Origin: Gerris lacustris
Lineage: Eukaryota > Arthropoda > Insecta > Hemiptera > Gerridae
Assembly: GCA_951217055.1 (NCBI GenBank)
Contig: OX578285.1
Span: 61,797,442 to 61,861,441, forward strand
Direction of reading: 5' to 3'
DNA: 64,000 bases
The notes under the pieces were generated by a model, which did no database searches, was not told where the DNA came from, and worked only from the letters and a program-made list of their open reading frames with translations. This document shows, one piece after another, positions 47,876 to 59,545 of this stretch. Position 1 is the first letter of the stretch; each line of letters opens with the position of its first letter. The translations under genes and the position numbers were made by a program.

Positions 47876-49353
47876 TAGACCTATTGCTAAGCCACCAAAT
47901 CCTTTTGGTTCCGATACTTCAAATCCTTAATTCTTAGGAAAACAGCACATAGTCTATATGAGGAAACCCGTATAATTCACATTGGCCTAAATATTCCTTT
48001 GTCCTTCATCCTCTTGGTACAAATCCATTTCACTTTTTACTCACTTCCTACACCAATCCTCTTTGTCCATTGTTTATCCTTTCAAAACGCGAAGGGTGCC
48101 CGGGTCTGGCCTAAATAGAAAATGACCGTTCATGTCTTCAATATTCAATTATGTTGTGATACTTCCCGTGAATGAAGAATTAATAGTCTTTTCATTACTT
48201 GAAATATAAACTGTAACAAATACTCTAAGTAAATTAACTTAAATTCGTAAACTTTTCCCCTTGTAATCAAATATCTTCCAACAGAAATATACAATTTGCA
48301 GGGTGGTGACAATAAGAAATAAGGGCTTGTTCTTAATGTATTAGATAAACGTTGTTTCTGTAGCCAAAGTGAATTGTGACCAAGTAAGAAAGCAATAATG
48401 AAATAAATCGTGTGAACGGAATAAGCTTTTAGGGGATATTGTGGACAGTATTAAAAAAAATACAAGTGGTAACGTGGCATGTAGACAGGATAAAAAAATG
48501 ACTATATGGACGGCGTGTCGGCCTATAGACAAATGAAAAAGATTTTGGTGGGGGAAGACTACTGTAACGTGGTTGAGTTTAAAGGCTATTTGAGTAAGGC
48601 ATTGTTTAAAACCAAGATTAAAATGTGTTGTGACTGTGGCTTGCAGGCCTTTGTAGCACATTGCGGGCCTTTGTGGCACATTATGGTTAGTGGGATAAGT
48701 AAAAGGACCTTGTGTACGCAACGGCCTTAGTCTGTGTAAAAAACTTTAATGAAAGATAATATTACTGGGGGAATGGTTTAAAAAAAAGAACTCACTAAAA
48801 GAGATAGTTGCTCGTCAAAGAACCTGGAAATATTAAACGTCCGACTATTTATTGCATATAAAGATGCAAATGAAAAACGGTATACTTAACGGCCAGTGTA
48901 AAAAACCTATATGTGAAGCATTCATTCCCGTAGGCTAAATAATGACGGTAAAAAAGGGTAAGAGTTTCAATGATGACTGAAACTCACGTCATCACATATA
49001 CATGATGCATTAAACACTACATATATTATTGAAATCTTTATTTATCTAATACTTAATAACATTTAACAACCAGCCTTCAGATTAACTTAAACAACTAAGC
49101 AGTACTATTAGTAGTAAGATCCTAATACTAGTACTAGACGGGTTGGATCAACTACTTGTTCCAACCTAGCAATTAGGCCATTTTACTAGCCCCGTGGTTT
49201 TTACACAGCCACGCCGCCGGCTCTCTACTACTAAGCAGTAATGCGCCGAAACTCTTTTAACAGTGTGTTGGGTTTGACTCATGAGGAAAACAATGTAAGT
49301 AAATCCGAATAAAATTCACAATATTATAGATAAAAATAAATAAATAAAAACAA
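47876..49353. other. Spacer, no gene recognised
   Basis: Overlapping frames at 48341-48721 (minus) and 48506-48730 (plus) look like chance. A weak inverted pair (GGCCAGTGTAAAAAACC at 48892, GGTTTTTACACAGCC at 49197) could be another MITE. Confidence 0.35.
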
Positions 49354-49440
49354 ATGTTTGGGTCCGTAGCCAAAAACGAAGACCCTTATACATTCCTGCG
49401 CTTGTCTGTCTGTGACGCTGGAAGTATCCGACACAAAAAT
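49354..49440 (+). mobile_element. Terminal fragment of the AGGGTCCGTAG family
   Basis: AAATGTTTGGGTCCGTAGCC...GAAGACCCTTATACATTCCTGCGCTTGTCTGTCTGTGACG matches the reverse complement of the ends at 13143 and 32306. The similarity fades after about 49440. Confidence 0.65.
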
Positions 49441-49584
49441 GTAAAACTTAGCAGTTATGTAATGGGTAATAATATAACCCAATCATAGGAAAATTATAGA
49501 AAGCCCAAAAGATTCATCCCTTAAAAGCAAGGGGTTGACATTTTGTTTAATGGAAATGCATCATGGAGTACCAATTAATAAATA

Positions 49585-50371
49585 CAGGGTTGGCCAAAAA
49601 AAACCGCACATTATTCAACACTTATAGCTCAGCTTCTGTAATAGATAGAGATATGGCGTTTGCGGTGTCTGAAAACTACATTCTTCTACTTTAAATTTCA
49701 TATCTATAACTTTAAAAACTATTAGGTGAAAGCCATGCAATGACGGTTTAAAAAAGTCTTAAAAAAAGTCGTTGTCCGGATAGAAATCGTTATCTGGTAT
49801 TATAGTTTTGATAGAATAAATTACCATATGGTAGGGGGGGGGGGTTCTTTGTAGGTAAGTGGGGGGGGGGGGGGGGTCCCTCAGTGTTATAACAAACATT
49901 GAAGATGTTAAGCACAATGTGCCTGAAATTGAAGATCAAATGCTAATTACACGTTTATGCAAGATGCCCCGTCCCATCGCTCCTAGCAAACAATTCAATA
50001 CTTTCAAGAGAATTGCCCAGACTTCAGGCAACATTGTGCTTAACACATCACACATCTTCAATGTTTGTTATATTATTACACAGAGGAACACCTACCACTT
50101 ACCTATAAAGAACCCCCCCCCCCCCTACCATATTGTAATTTTTTCTATGAAAACTATAAGACCAAACAACGATTACTACCCGGACAACAACTTTTTTAAG
50201 ACTCTATTTCAAACCGTCATTGCCTGGCTTTCACACAATAATTTTTAAGTTATAGATATGAAATTTAAAGTAGAAGAATATAGTTTTCATACCCTGCAAA
50301 CCCCATATCTCTATCTATTACAGATGCTGAGCTATAAGTGTTCAAAAAAGTGCGTTTTTTTGTTCACCCTG
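49585..50371. mobile_element. TA-flanked MITE forming a 787-bp near-palindrome
   Basis: CAGGGTTGGCCAAAAAAA at the left and its inverse (ending CACCCTG at 50371) at the right, each bordered by TA (49583-49584, 50372-50373). The arms, each about 360 bp, remain alignable almost to the centre, including the poly-G/poly-C tracts, so only about 50 bp is left as loop. Tc1/mariner-like by its TA. The 129-residue frame inside is not a gene. Confidence 0.8.
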
Positions 50372-50373
50372 TA

Positions 50374-51427
50374 TTTGGTTTTGTTTATAGTATACCAATT
50401 CATCGTTGCGCTTTACCTCCTTTTGCGTTTTTCGTGTCCCCCTACCCTTATATTTTTGTTAACAAACCAACGAAAAAATCATACTTACTCTTTGTCGTCC
50501 GTAGCACATTTTGTGTGACCCCCCCCCCCCCCCCCCCCCCCCCCCAAAGAAAAGATAAAATCTCAGGATCTTAGGAACGGATGAGGTTAGAACTTCGGAG
50601 TCATTTCATTGCGTTTGAACCATAAAAATGCATATAAAGGTGTTTGTTTTACGTTATTGTAATAAATGGTTCAAAAGTTATTGCTGAAACAAACTATTAC
50701 ATGGCCACCATTTTGATTCGACTGGGCCGATTATGCTGGTAAAAGAATTCGTCCTACTTTTGTTATATTACACCTACGGATCCCTTGTGCGTGTTAAAAG
50801 CACATACTTGGCCAGTATATTTTTGTTAAAATTAAATGTACAGTGAGGATAATTTGGGGTATTTTAGTAGTCCTTGAATTTGAACTCAGGATTTCATATT
50901 ATAAAGTAGACACATGAATAATATTCCAGCATTTATTAGGTGTTAAGTCGCAAAATATATTGTGTATATCAAAAACCAATATGAACTTAGACCTAAATAA
51001 CAGTGTCAGCTAGATTTAGACAAAATACTATAAAACTATTTAGATAAGACATAAATGCCTGAATAATAGACAATTTAATAAGAGAATACTAGAGATTTTT
51101 ATAGCTTAAACAATCTTTATTACTATATTAATGATTAAAATGCAAATATTGAACAATTAAACAAGTCAAAAACCAACACAATTAAAAATATGCGGGGCAA
51201 GCTTGTACAGGAGTACAGCAACAATTAGTTTTATATTTACATTATTTTGTAAGTATCATATATATCATTAATGAATTTATGTAATTGAATTTTAAATTTT
51301 ATTAAATGTATGCTGTTTTTTAATTTAATTAAAAAGAAAATCTAATAAGTCTATAGATCCTTGTAATTGGTTCGAAACTTCTGGATTCACAAAATCTCCG
51401 TGTCAAACAAAATTTGTGTCGGTTTGC

Positions 51428-51430
<3 letters not shown>
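50374..51430. other. Spacer with a long C tract
   Basis: C27 at about 50519-50545; otherwise AT-rich without gene. Confidence 0.4.

Positions 51431-51511
<81 letters not shown>
51431..51511. repeat. (AT)n microsatellite
   Basis: About 80 bases of AT dinucleotide. Confidence 0.97.
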
Positions 51512-51514
<3 letters not shown>

Positions 51515-51600
51515 TAAATTCTCGACCGTAAATATAAACAGAAAACAAACAAAACTCAGGTTTCGGTCACAAAAATCGTCTCTATGTTACAATCCCGACG

Positions 51601-51629
51601 TTTCGGTTTTTACTTAAAACCTTCTTCAG
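51601..51629 (-). ncRNA. Hammerhead-like motif (CTGAAGA/GAAACGTC type)
   Basis: Minus strand: CTGAAGA (51623-51629), one extra A, a perfect GGTTTT/AAAACC stem with a five-base loop, then GAAACGTCGGG. A possible CGTC/GACG helix follows 16 bases later, but the base expected before the cleavage site does not fit. Probably a degenerate Penelope-like terminal motif. Confidence 0.5.
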
Positions 51630-52227
51630 GGGCCGTAAAACATATGCCGGAAAAAACCTACTTTTTCAATAAAAATCTAAAATTAAAACGGAATTTTTAT
51701 AATAGGTAAAATAAAATCCCAGTCAAGTGTAAAAGTTGTCAATTCTTTTTCATATCTAAATACCGTAGTCTTTAAAAGAGTGAAATTATTTTATTTTTTA
51801 TTTTTTGGCTGTGTTAAATATTGTATAATACATATTCAATTCTTTTTCATATCTAAATATAAATAAAAATCAAATAATCCAATTTTAACGTAACTCCCCT
51901 TTTTTTTAGTTGAATTCAAAACGCTTAATCCTCCTAACTTGTACAATGTGTTTATTTGTCAATATAACATGAAATGTATCCGTGCAGAAAATATATTGAC
52001 GATAAAAAAAAAAGAAATAAAGGAGAAAAAACAGTATTATCAACTAATCTCTTTATTACAATAATTATTAGTTTTAATAATGGAGAAAAAAACAAACTTA
52101 TAGCGGCATTTATACGTTAGTAATGGCGCGATGTCATTATGGAAACTTCATAATAAATATGGTAAATAATGTTATTATTTAATATTAATAACTTATTTAA
52201 TTATTTGTAGGCTAAGTACGTGGATAA

Positions 52228-52228
<1 letters not shown>
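51630..52228. other. AT-rich spacer
   Basis: TTCTTTTTCATATCTAAATA is repeated at about 51746 and 51840. No gene. Confidence 0.4.

Positions 52229-52317
<89 letters not shown>
52229..52317. repeat. (CA)n-(TA)n microsatellite
   Basis: About nine CA repeats pass directly into about 36 TA repeats and end at a CAGGGGTGCCCAC element terminus. Confidence 0.95.
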
Positions 52318-52320
<3 letters not shown>

Positions 52321-52372
52321 GGGTGCCCACCCCCCCTAAGCTCTATGGCGCACCCCCCCCCCCCAACTTTTT
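52318..52372 (+). mobile_element. CAGGGGTGCCCAC-type MITE end
   Basis: CAGGGGTGCCCAC then C-rich sequence and ATGGCGCACCCCC, the same order as in the inverse copies ending at 54502 and 54626. Truncated. Confidence 0.6.
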
Positions 52373-53119
52373 GAGATATGTTAATACATACACGTCTTCT
52401 TCGGTTACCTGACATATATTTGTCAGTACATATTTATAAAGTATATTCTCGTTACAAATTGTTTTTAGTTAACCTGAGATTTTATTAAAAATAACAGTTC
52501 GTTTCAAAATTATTTAAGATAAAGTAATGCTTTTTGCATTATATGGGTCCACATATTATATGAGGATTGTTCTATTTTATATAAAACAAATCACAAGAAC
52601 TAAAACACACAAACCTAATACAAAATTCAATATGAATACAAAAACTTATATCATACCACGTACAAATTCAACTAAAACTACACCTGCCTACAAAATTGCA
52701 TCTAAACAAATTTTTAGGAAATTAATATTGGCAGCTCTATACTAATATTAATTAAAAATATGTTACATCCTGATCTTAGTGCATGAAAATGTTACTGAAC
52801 GTTTCAAAGATCTTAATGCAAACTTAAAGTGAAGAAAAATCATTATAAAACTCTTAATTTGAATAAAGGACAAAAAAAAAATCCAAGAAAGCCTCAGTGT
52901 AACAGAAATAAGACAAATGAGAGGACAAGTAATTTTTTCTTTGTGATGTTGATAAAGCAAATGCATCAATATGATTTCGTTTTTGGAAATTGAAGCTAAT
53001 ACATCTTTTTCCTGCAGATATGACCATTAAGTTAGAAAGCCATGTGTCTTCCATTGTAGACATTAGCCTGTCGTTGATTATTTTAACTCTGCTCATTGCT
53101 CGTCCAGCCCAACAGCTAG
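52373..53119. other. AT-rich spacer
   Basis: No gene recognised. Confidence 0.4.
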
Positions 53120-53936
53120 CAGGGCCGTTAAGAGGATTTCCGGGCCCCTGAGCAAGGTAGCATCTGGGTCCCTTTGGACAAATAACGGCGGGGGGTTCGG
53201 GGGTCCTCCCCCGGAGATTTTTTTTAAAATTTAAGTGCAAAAAGATAAGTTTTAAGGATTTTGGAGAGTAAGTTCGTCCATAAAGGAAAATATATTTGGT
53301 GGGGATGAATTTTGAAGTTTAACTAAGACGGGCTACAAAAAACCAAATGATTGAGTTTTGGTAGCTGGTGAGTTTAAAACCCCTTCTTTTTAAACTTTGT
53401 AAGTGCATAATTTAAAAATTTAAAAGCAAAATATAAATTGTTTGCTAAAATAGTGAGATTAAGAGGAAGCAAATCAAAATAGTTAAGTAACAGTTTATTT
53501 ACACAAAAACTGCATGACAAATAAAATTGTAAAAGTTATCAACATCAGTTGGTTAATATGATTTATCTATGAGTTTCTCTCATGTAAATTAACATTGACC
53601 ATATTGAATTAGAAAAAAAATCACAAAAATCTAAGTAACTAAATGAAACACAAGAATTCTCACTTTCAGACTCATGACATTAGGAATAATTTTAAGTCCA
53701 TCACAATTAGTGGTAGCTAGGGCATTGGAGGCCTCTCCAATTGATGAGCAAATAAAATGGCGTTTAGATCTGAATGGGGCCCCCTGATCCCTGATAATGG
53801 TATAGAAGTATAATTCCAAGTTAGATTTTACTATGCTCTAAAGGGGCCCCCATTGACATTGGTACAAAGATAGTTTGTACAAAGAGATTGGATTTGGGGC
53901 TTACCCACAAAATCGGGCCCATAGTTACGCCACTGA
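53120..53936. mobile_element. Old DNA-transposon debris with GGGCCC-rich ends
   Basis: Left: AGGGCCGTTAAGAGGATTTC and GGGGGTCCTCCCCCGGAGAT, phrases I associate with old animal DNA transposons. Right: CGGGCCCATAGTTACGCCACTGA, whose inverse starts CAGTGGCGTAAC, a common MITE start. Probably two nested elements; the boundaries are uncertain. Confidence 0.4.
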
Positions 53937-54389
53937 CTTCAATATCCTTCTTGCCTTTTTGGTTGTAAACAAACCAGGGCCCCCGAAGGCCCAGGCCTCT
54001 GGCCAATTCCCCCCCCCCCCCCCCCCCCCGGCGTTGTAAAAACACATGCGGACGCAAATAGCAACCAGTCAACCTCTTGCATTTTGCACCGCAGCCTCCA
54101 GTGCAGACAGTGTTAGTGGCAAACAAGACGTCAATCAGAACTACCAATTACTCTTGCTCTACTCGGTGCGCGCTCGGTAACTCCCGCCACTTCCTGGAAA
54201 TATCAAAACTGGCGTTGCCTCTCTTTCCTTATCTTGGAATCCATAAATTGACACTACGACTACAGCATACGTAGAGACACGATATCATTCTTATTCTTTC
54301 TCTTTAGTACTGTTTTGTAGTTCACTCTTTATTGGTACAAATCTTTAAAATTTAGATAACTAAAAAAAAAAATATATTTATTATCACAT

Positions 54390-54623
54390 CCACCCCCCCC
54401 CCCCCCCCCCAAAGTGGAAAAAGTGATATTTACTCCCCCCCCCCCCCCTAAGAATTTTAACGACGCAGTCAGTGTCATAACCTCCCTCTGTGGGCACCCC
54501 TGAAATAAATAGAAGTTTCATAGAATAAACAAACGTTTTATTCCTATTAATGAACACATGCCCCCCCCCCCCCAAAATTTCAACGGCGCACTGTGCGCCG
54601 TTATACCCCCCTCGTGGGCACCC

Positions 54624-54626
<3 letters not shown>
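54390..54626 (-). mobile_element. Two tandem CAGGGGTGCCCAC-type MITE units
   Basis: On the minus strand the terminus CAGGGGTGCCCAC occurs at 54626 and again at 54502. Each is followed by a cysteine-free, G-rich stretch with a GTAMATTT or AAATTTTGGGG block and a G run. The outer terminus abuts a (TA)n tract. Confidence 0.65.

Positions 54627-54694
<68 letters not shown>
54627..54694. repeat. (TA)n microsatellite
   Basis: About 68 bases of TA, starting at the MITE end. Confidence 0.97.
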
Positions 54695-54697
<3 letters not shown>

Positions 54698-54802
54698 CGT
54701 ATTGCATCGAATATACGACGCTATTGAATAAAAAAATCGTATTTGACGCCCTTCAATCATTTTTATTTTAGATTTTTAATAATATATTTACAATATAATT
54801 AA

Positions 54803-54882
54803 CATTTTAATTACGTATTTCACTCAGTGTTACACACTATTGGTCAATAGTTAAGAACAGTGTGTAAGACTGAGTGAAAAGT
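54803..54882. repeat. Imperfect hairpin
   Basis: TTTCACTCAGTGTTACACAC and GTGTGTAAGACTGAGTGAAA face each other across about 27 bases. Confidence 0.75.
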
Positions 54883-55061
54883 TTTTTGTATAAGTATCAC
54901 TTTTCTGGTAACAACCAGACACAAGATGATTTATGTATGTAGGTAAGAATTGTTTTCCAAAGACCTTCATGATATATTTAATCATCATGTTCAAATAGGA
55001 TTAATAGTTGATGGTAATAAGTTTTTTTAGATGTTGATTGTAATATCATTGTTTTAGATTC

Positions 55062-55087
55062 TTGAAAATGACTGTACTAGGTCGAAA
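55062..55087 (+). ncRNA. Degenerate hammerhead-like motif (GAAATATAGC type)
   Basis: TTGAAAATGAC...GGTCGAAATATAGCAG is parallel to the motif at 34966 but with an eroded core box and a stem of only about three pairs. Confidence 0.35.
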
Positions 55088-57922
55088 TATAGCAGAAATG
55101 AGTCAGATGAGTAATTAAATAGAATGTTTTTTTCATCCCGATAGACCCACATATCTCAGGAAAATCATAATTAACTTTTTTTCTCAATATATAATACATT
55201 ATTTATTGAAAAAAGCAAAGATAATAAAAAGCTTTTCTTTTAATTTTGCCTCAACTCCGATAGTACAAATATGTAGTAAGTTACTTTTAATTTTGTCTCC
55301 TTTCTAACTCCGCCATGTATAAGTAGTTAGTATCGTAAACTTAGCACTGTGATTTTATAATTTATATTAATTGAAAAGCGAAAGGAACTTGATTACTACG
55401 GGGTGTCCCGCGACAACATACGTATTTTTTTTCTGCAAACTCCGATACCCATGAGTGTGAGTATCCAGTCTAAGTAATTCAAGTATAATAAAACCAAGTG
55501 TTAAATAGAGGAAAAATTAGCCTAAATAACTCCTTACACCGGCAATAACAGTTATAGTCTTATTTCAAGGCCTATTCTTTAAACACAATATTATATATGA
55601 TTGGAATTGATGACATGTTTAACATTAGTTTTAAGATATAGAGCTATGCTGCTAAGAAATAGTAATACAATTTATTATTTTCAAAAAACAAGCTCAAAGT
55701 TGTTTTAACATGGACATGTTTTAGCTCTAGGGGTAACAAGAAATTTCCGTCAAGCAAAAAACCACATAAAAAATGTGACGCTTTAAAATATCATGCCAGT
55801 TAGTTAGAATATCATAGGAGGTAGATTGGTTTTCACTTGTAATTTTTGTATGCATTATATTTCGCCGATAGAAGTTCTAAATTTGATATAAAATGATATC
55901 AGAGCTCAGAGCTCCTAGCGGGCGAAATGGTAATCAAAATGGATTATTGTTTTATAATATCACACCTTAAGATCCATCTGCTATATCAATTAGACAAATG
56001 TACAATGTACACTGATTTTCTCCACTTCATGGAAAAACATTGAAATTTCGATATGTGGATTCAATGCCCAAAAACATAATTTTGATTCAATGTTTTTCCA
56101 TGAAATTAAGAAAAATTCAAATACCTATTTTTCTAAAATAGGTAATACATATACCATATACCTCCACTTTTTCTCTTTACGAGGAAATGATTGGTTTTTA
56201 GTAAAAATAAAATTTCGTGAAAAGAATTAACTTTTTAATTTCATTATTTCTCTAACACATTTTGATTAAAAATAAAGGCTATAAACCCCTTAAAGTTCAA
56301 TGGAAAATTGTGATTCATTCAACGCTCCAAAAATAAAGAATCTGTTCCTAACAGAACAACGAAGTCACAGAAAACTGCTTAGTTCATCCACAAAAAATAT
56401 AATTTAGAAAATAAATTATTAAAAATATATTATATAATATATTACCTCTTCCTTCTCTTTTCCAATTATGAATCGTCCACTACGATCCAATAGAATTTTT
56501 TTTATAAATAGACCGACATTACACAGACTCAATTGTTAAAATAAATAGAGCAAATACTATTATTAGTCCATTGTTAAAAGTTTCGTATCGGAAAAATATT
56601 CTTCCTAGAAGGGGGGTATCCGATTGTTATTGGCAGAGTAACACGGGGTTGAAGGGAGAGGCATAAGACCCGTGATTAATGACATTAATCCGGCGATAGC
56701 CAGGGTCCGGAACCGCAGGGGGGGGGGGGGGGGGGACCGTGGTCCCCATCCCAGTGAATGTCATACGTCATTTCTCCCCATGTTCTAATCAAATTTCGGC
56801 AGAAGGGGGGTACAGGGGGAACTAGTGAAAAGGGCAGGAGTAAGCCGCCGATGCTACAGTTATACAAGACTATACGACCCTTAGCTCCCTCTAGCCCTTA
56901 ACCTCATACCACCCTTATTTCCACTAAAAGTTTAATGGTTCCCAATTTAACTACAACTCGGCCTTTATTACCTCCTATCAAATTACACAATAAAGCAGTC
57001 TTAGCTCTTCCACTCTATTCACTAATCCTTTTAGTAAATTAGAGTAATTAAATTACCCCCCCTCACGACAGATTTAAACTACACGGTAAGGAAATGGTTA
57101 CTCTGGAATGAAGGTGATGCGAGTACAGGGTGACTGCAATCTGGACGATTACCTTTTAAATAAAGCGTGACTTTCAATCTACCTAGAAGCTTAATACATG
57201 TTATCTTGGTCTACTTAAGACAACATCGTGGATTCAGCATTAACGCATCGATAAGGCCAACAAATCCTAATATTATCCACGGCTTAATAACGTCATTTCA
57301 ATTGAAATAATACTAAAAAGCTTCTAAATTTATTTCGTATAACACTACAAATATTGCCACAATTTTTACATTATACATAATATAACGCATGTTTGTATAT
57401 TTCCATAGCAGGGAAAACATTAAACAGAGAATAACTAAAATAATTTTCTAAACCACAATAATGAAATATAACATAAATACTGGGTTAGTATAAAGTTTTT
57501 TTCTTTTTATTCCAATCCACTTCTAATTTTCTCTATTTATTTCTTTTAACATTAAAATTCAAACAACGAACGAATTCTGGTTTAGAAAAAAAAAAAAACT
57601 TGGTTTAAAACTTCTCTAACTCAAATTAGATCAAACTCAATCCGATTGTAAACCATAAAACTTAGAAATACTAGCGAATCAAAAATTCCAAACAATAAAT
57701 GTAATATTTTGATTGGTGACGAAGGAAATCAAGCGTGTTGAGATAAATCAATTTGAAGTGCACTTTCCTCACTTTGATTAATATCATTTAAGGTTCATGA
57801 GATGATTTATATAAAGGATTTGATGATTTTCTAGTAATTAAAGGTAAAAGTAATAAGAAACGTTCTTTTGCTAAATAAATACAATCATTTTGTTTTTGGA
57901 TATCTAAGCGATATAACACAGC
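55088..57922. other. AT-rich spacer with one hairpin and a G tract
   Basis: CTTCATGGAAAAACATTGAA and TTCAATGTTTTTCCATGAAA (56026-56107) form 20-base inverted arms. G16 at about 56719. No gene recognised. Confidence 0.4.
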
Positions 57923-58060
57923 AAGATATGCCTAATCCTCAAACAATTAAATAAATTTCCTTATACAGTAAGATATACCTAAGCCACATACAATTAAATA
58001 TCCTTATACTGTAAGATATACCTAACCCATATACAATTCAATATCCTCATATCCTTTAGA
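57923..58060. repeat. Tandem repeat of 43-47 bp, three copies
   Basis: AAGATATACCTAANCC...ACAATTAAATATCC units start at 57923, 57970 and 58013. Confidence 0.85.
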
Positions 58061-58196
58061 CATTTAAATACTATAAGATTATCACAACAATAATTGTATT
58101 ACAAACAAGAAAACCCGAAATTAGTAATACGAGCAGAAGAATGATAAAACTCAATATAATAAACTATTTTTTAATTACACATTATACTTGCTGTCA

Positions 58197-58565
58197 AGGC
58201 CCGTAACCACTTTAATTAGTGCAAGTGCGAGTGTTTAGTAAAAACACTAAACCCATTTGGATACCATGTGTTTAGTGTAAGTGTTTAGTAATTTTGCGAG
58301 TGAACTGTTTAGTAGAGTAGGCCTCCCCAATCCAACATAGATGCCATGGTTTTTTTTTATTTTTATTTTGTAATTATACAATTTAAAAGTAAAAGTTTAA
58401 TTGATTTGTCAAAAAACTGTCACAATGTGTGAAACATCAACAAAACAATACCCATCCCTCAAAATAAAACTAAATCCTAATCACTGTTGGATACTACTAA
58501 ACACTTGCAAACATTTTCTAAACAGTTGCATTCGCACTTGCACTAATCAAAGTGTAAACGGGCCT
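58197..58565. mobile_element. MITE with AGGCCCGT ends
   Basis: Inverted ends AGGCCCGTAACCACTTTAAT and AGGCCCGTTTACACTTTGAT (inverse), extended by TTAGTGCAAGTGCGAGTGTT on both sides. Flanked by TCA (58194-58196, 58566-58568), a possible 3-bp duplication. Repeated GTGTTTAGTA words inside. No coding capacity. Confidence 0.7.
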
Positions 58566-58668
58566 TCAGTTAAAGTAGATACAATTTATTCTCAAGCAAC
58601 AGGTAAGGGGTATATGAACAAAATTATCTTTTAACAAAAGTCATAAAAGCACAACAGTTAGAAAAATG

Positions 58669-58752
58669 AATTTGGGGCACTAACTTAGTCGGTTAGGTAA
58701 CTTAATGCGGTGCAACAGTGACCTAACCCGTCGACTAAGTGCACCAAATTAA
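58669..58752. repeat. Small foldback
   Basis: AATTTGGGGCACTAACTTAG...GTTAGGT faces its inverse ACCTAAC...CTAAGTGCACCAAATT, with a two-base difference and a 22-base loop. Confidence 0.75.
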
Positions 58753-59056
58753 GCTCGAGAGGGACCTGAACTAAACTAGTTATTAGTTATTAGGGGTAGA
58801 TATTTCGATTTTTATATAAACAGATATCTTTTTTACTTTTTTCAATATTACATTAGATTGTTACTCCCCTTAAAAAAACAGAAGTGTGATACTTCTTTGT
58901 CACAAAGTACATTGGTCTAAACATCCCTTCCGTCTTAATAGTTAATTAAACAAAGGAATGAATAAATAATTTTACCACTTACTTTTTTAGAGTATATGCT
59001 AAAACTACATAGGGGAGTAACAATCGAAAGAAGTATCGATGACCACAGGCACAGGT

Positions 59057-59545
59057 TTTTTATTTTTTTTTTTGTTATTCTTTAACACAACTACAAATAA
59101 TTATATTGTAACAATTGATATTGATGATTATTGTTTAACATGGCGTGAGCAACGTGAAGAAGAAGTAGTTCAGTGACTACACTTCCCTGGCCATGTATAT
59201 ATTTTAATAATTATAATACAAAATAATTAATAAATGATTTGAGAAATAGATAATAATTATAATTATTTAACGTAAGATATATAGGAGTGGATCTCTAGCT
59301 CTAGGCTACCGCCTCTTCAGAGGTCTTGGAGGGTAACCTGGAATATGTTGAGAGGATAGGAATTGTACTATACGATAACAATGATAAGGATGGAGTAATC
59401 ATAGAACTTATATATCGGGATTTGGATAGATTTATAGGAGACCACAGGTCTGGGTCCGATTCTCGGACCGGGCCTCGATATTCTTCAGCATCCCCATATA
59501 AATGGGTATGGGTAGCTACTAATATGAAGTGGCAACTAATTAGTT
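59057..59545 (-). pseudogene. Jockey-like LINE pol tail, copy 3 (diverged)
   Basis: Minus strand, with a frame change: GPVRESDPDLW, INLSKSRY, then LSSQHIPGYPPRPLKRR followed by a stop. This aligns with copy 2 (APFYVSN...NDL, DLSISRY, LSSQTIP...RRLRRQ). The 3' UTR shares TAACACAACTACA and TTGATGTTTAA-like blocks, and a poly-T tract (59060-59082) marks the poly-A tail. The most eroded of the three copies. Confidence 0.6.

Noticed and set aside
49859..50248. 129-residue plus-strand frame
   Set aside because: Sits across the palindromic MITE; starts in a poly-G tract and reads into the mirrored arm.
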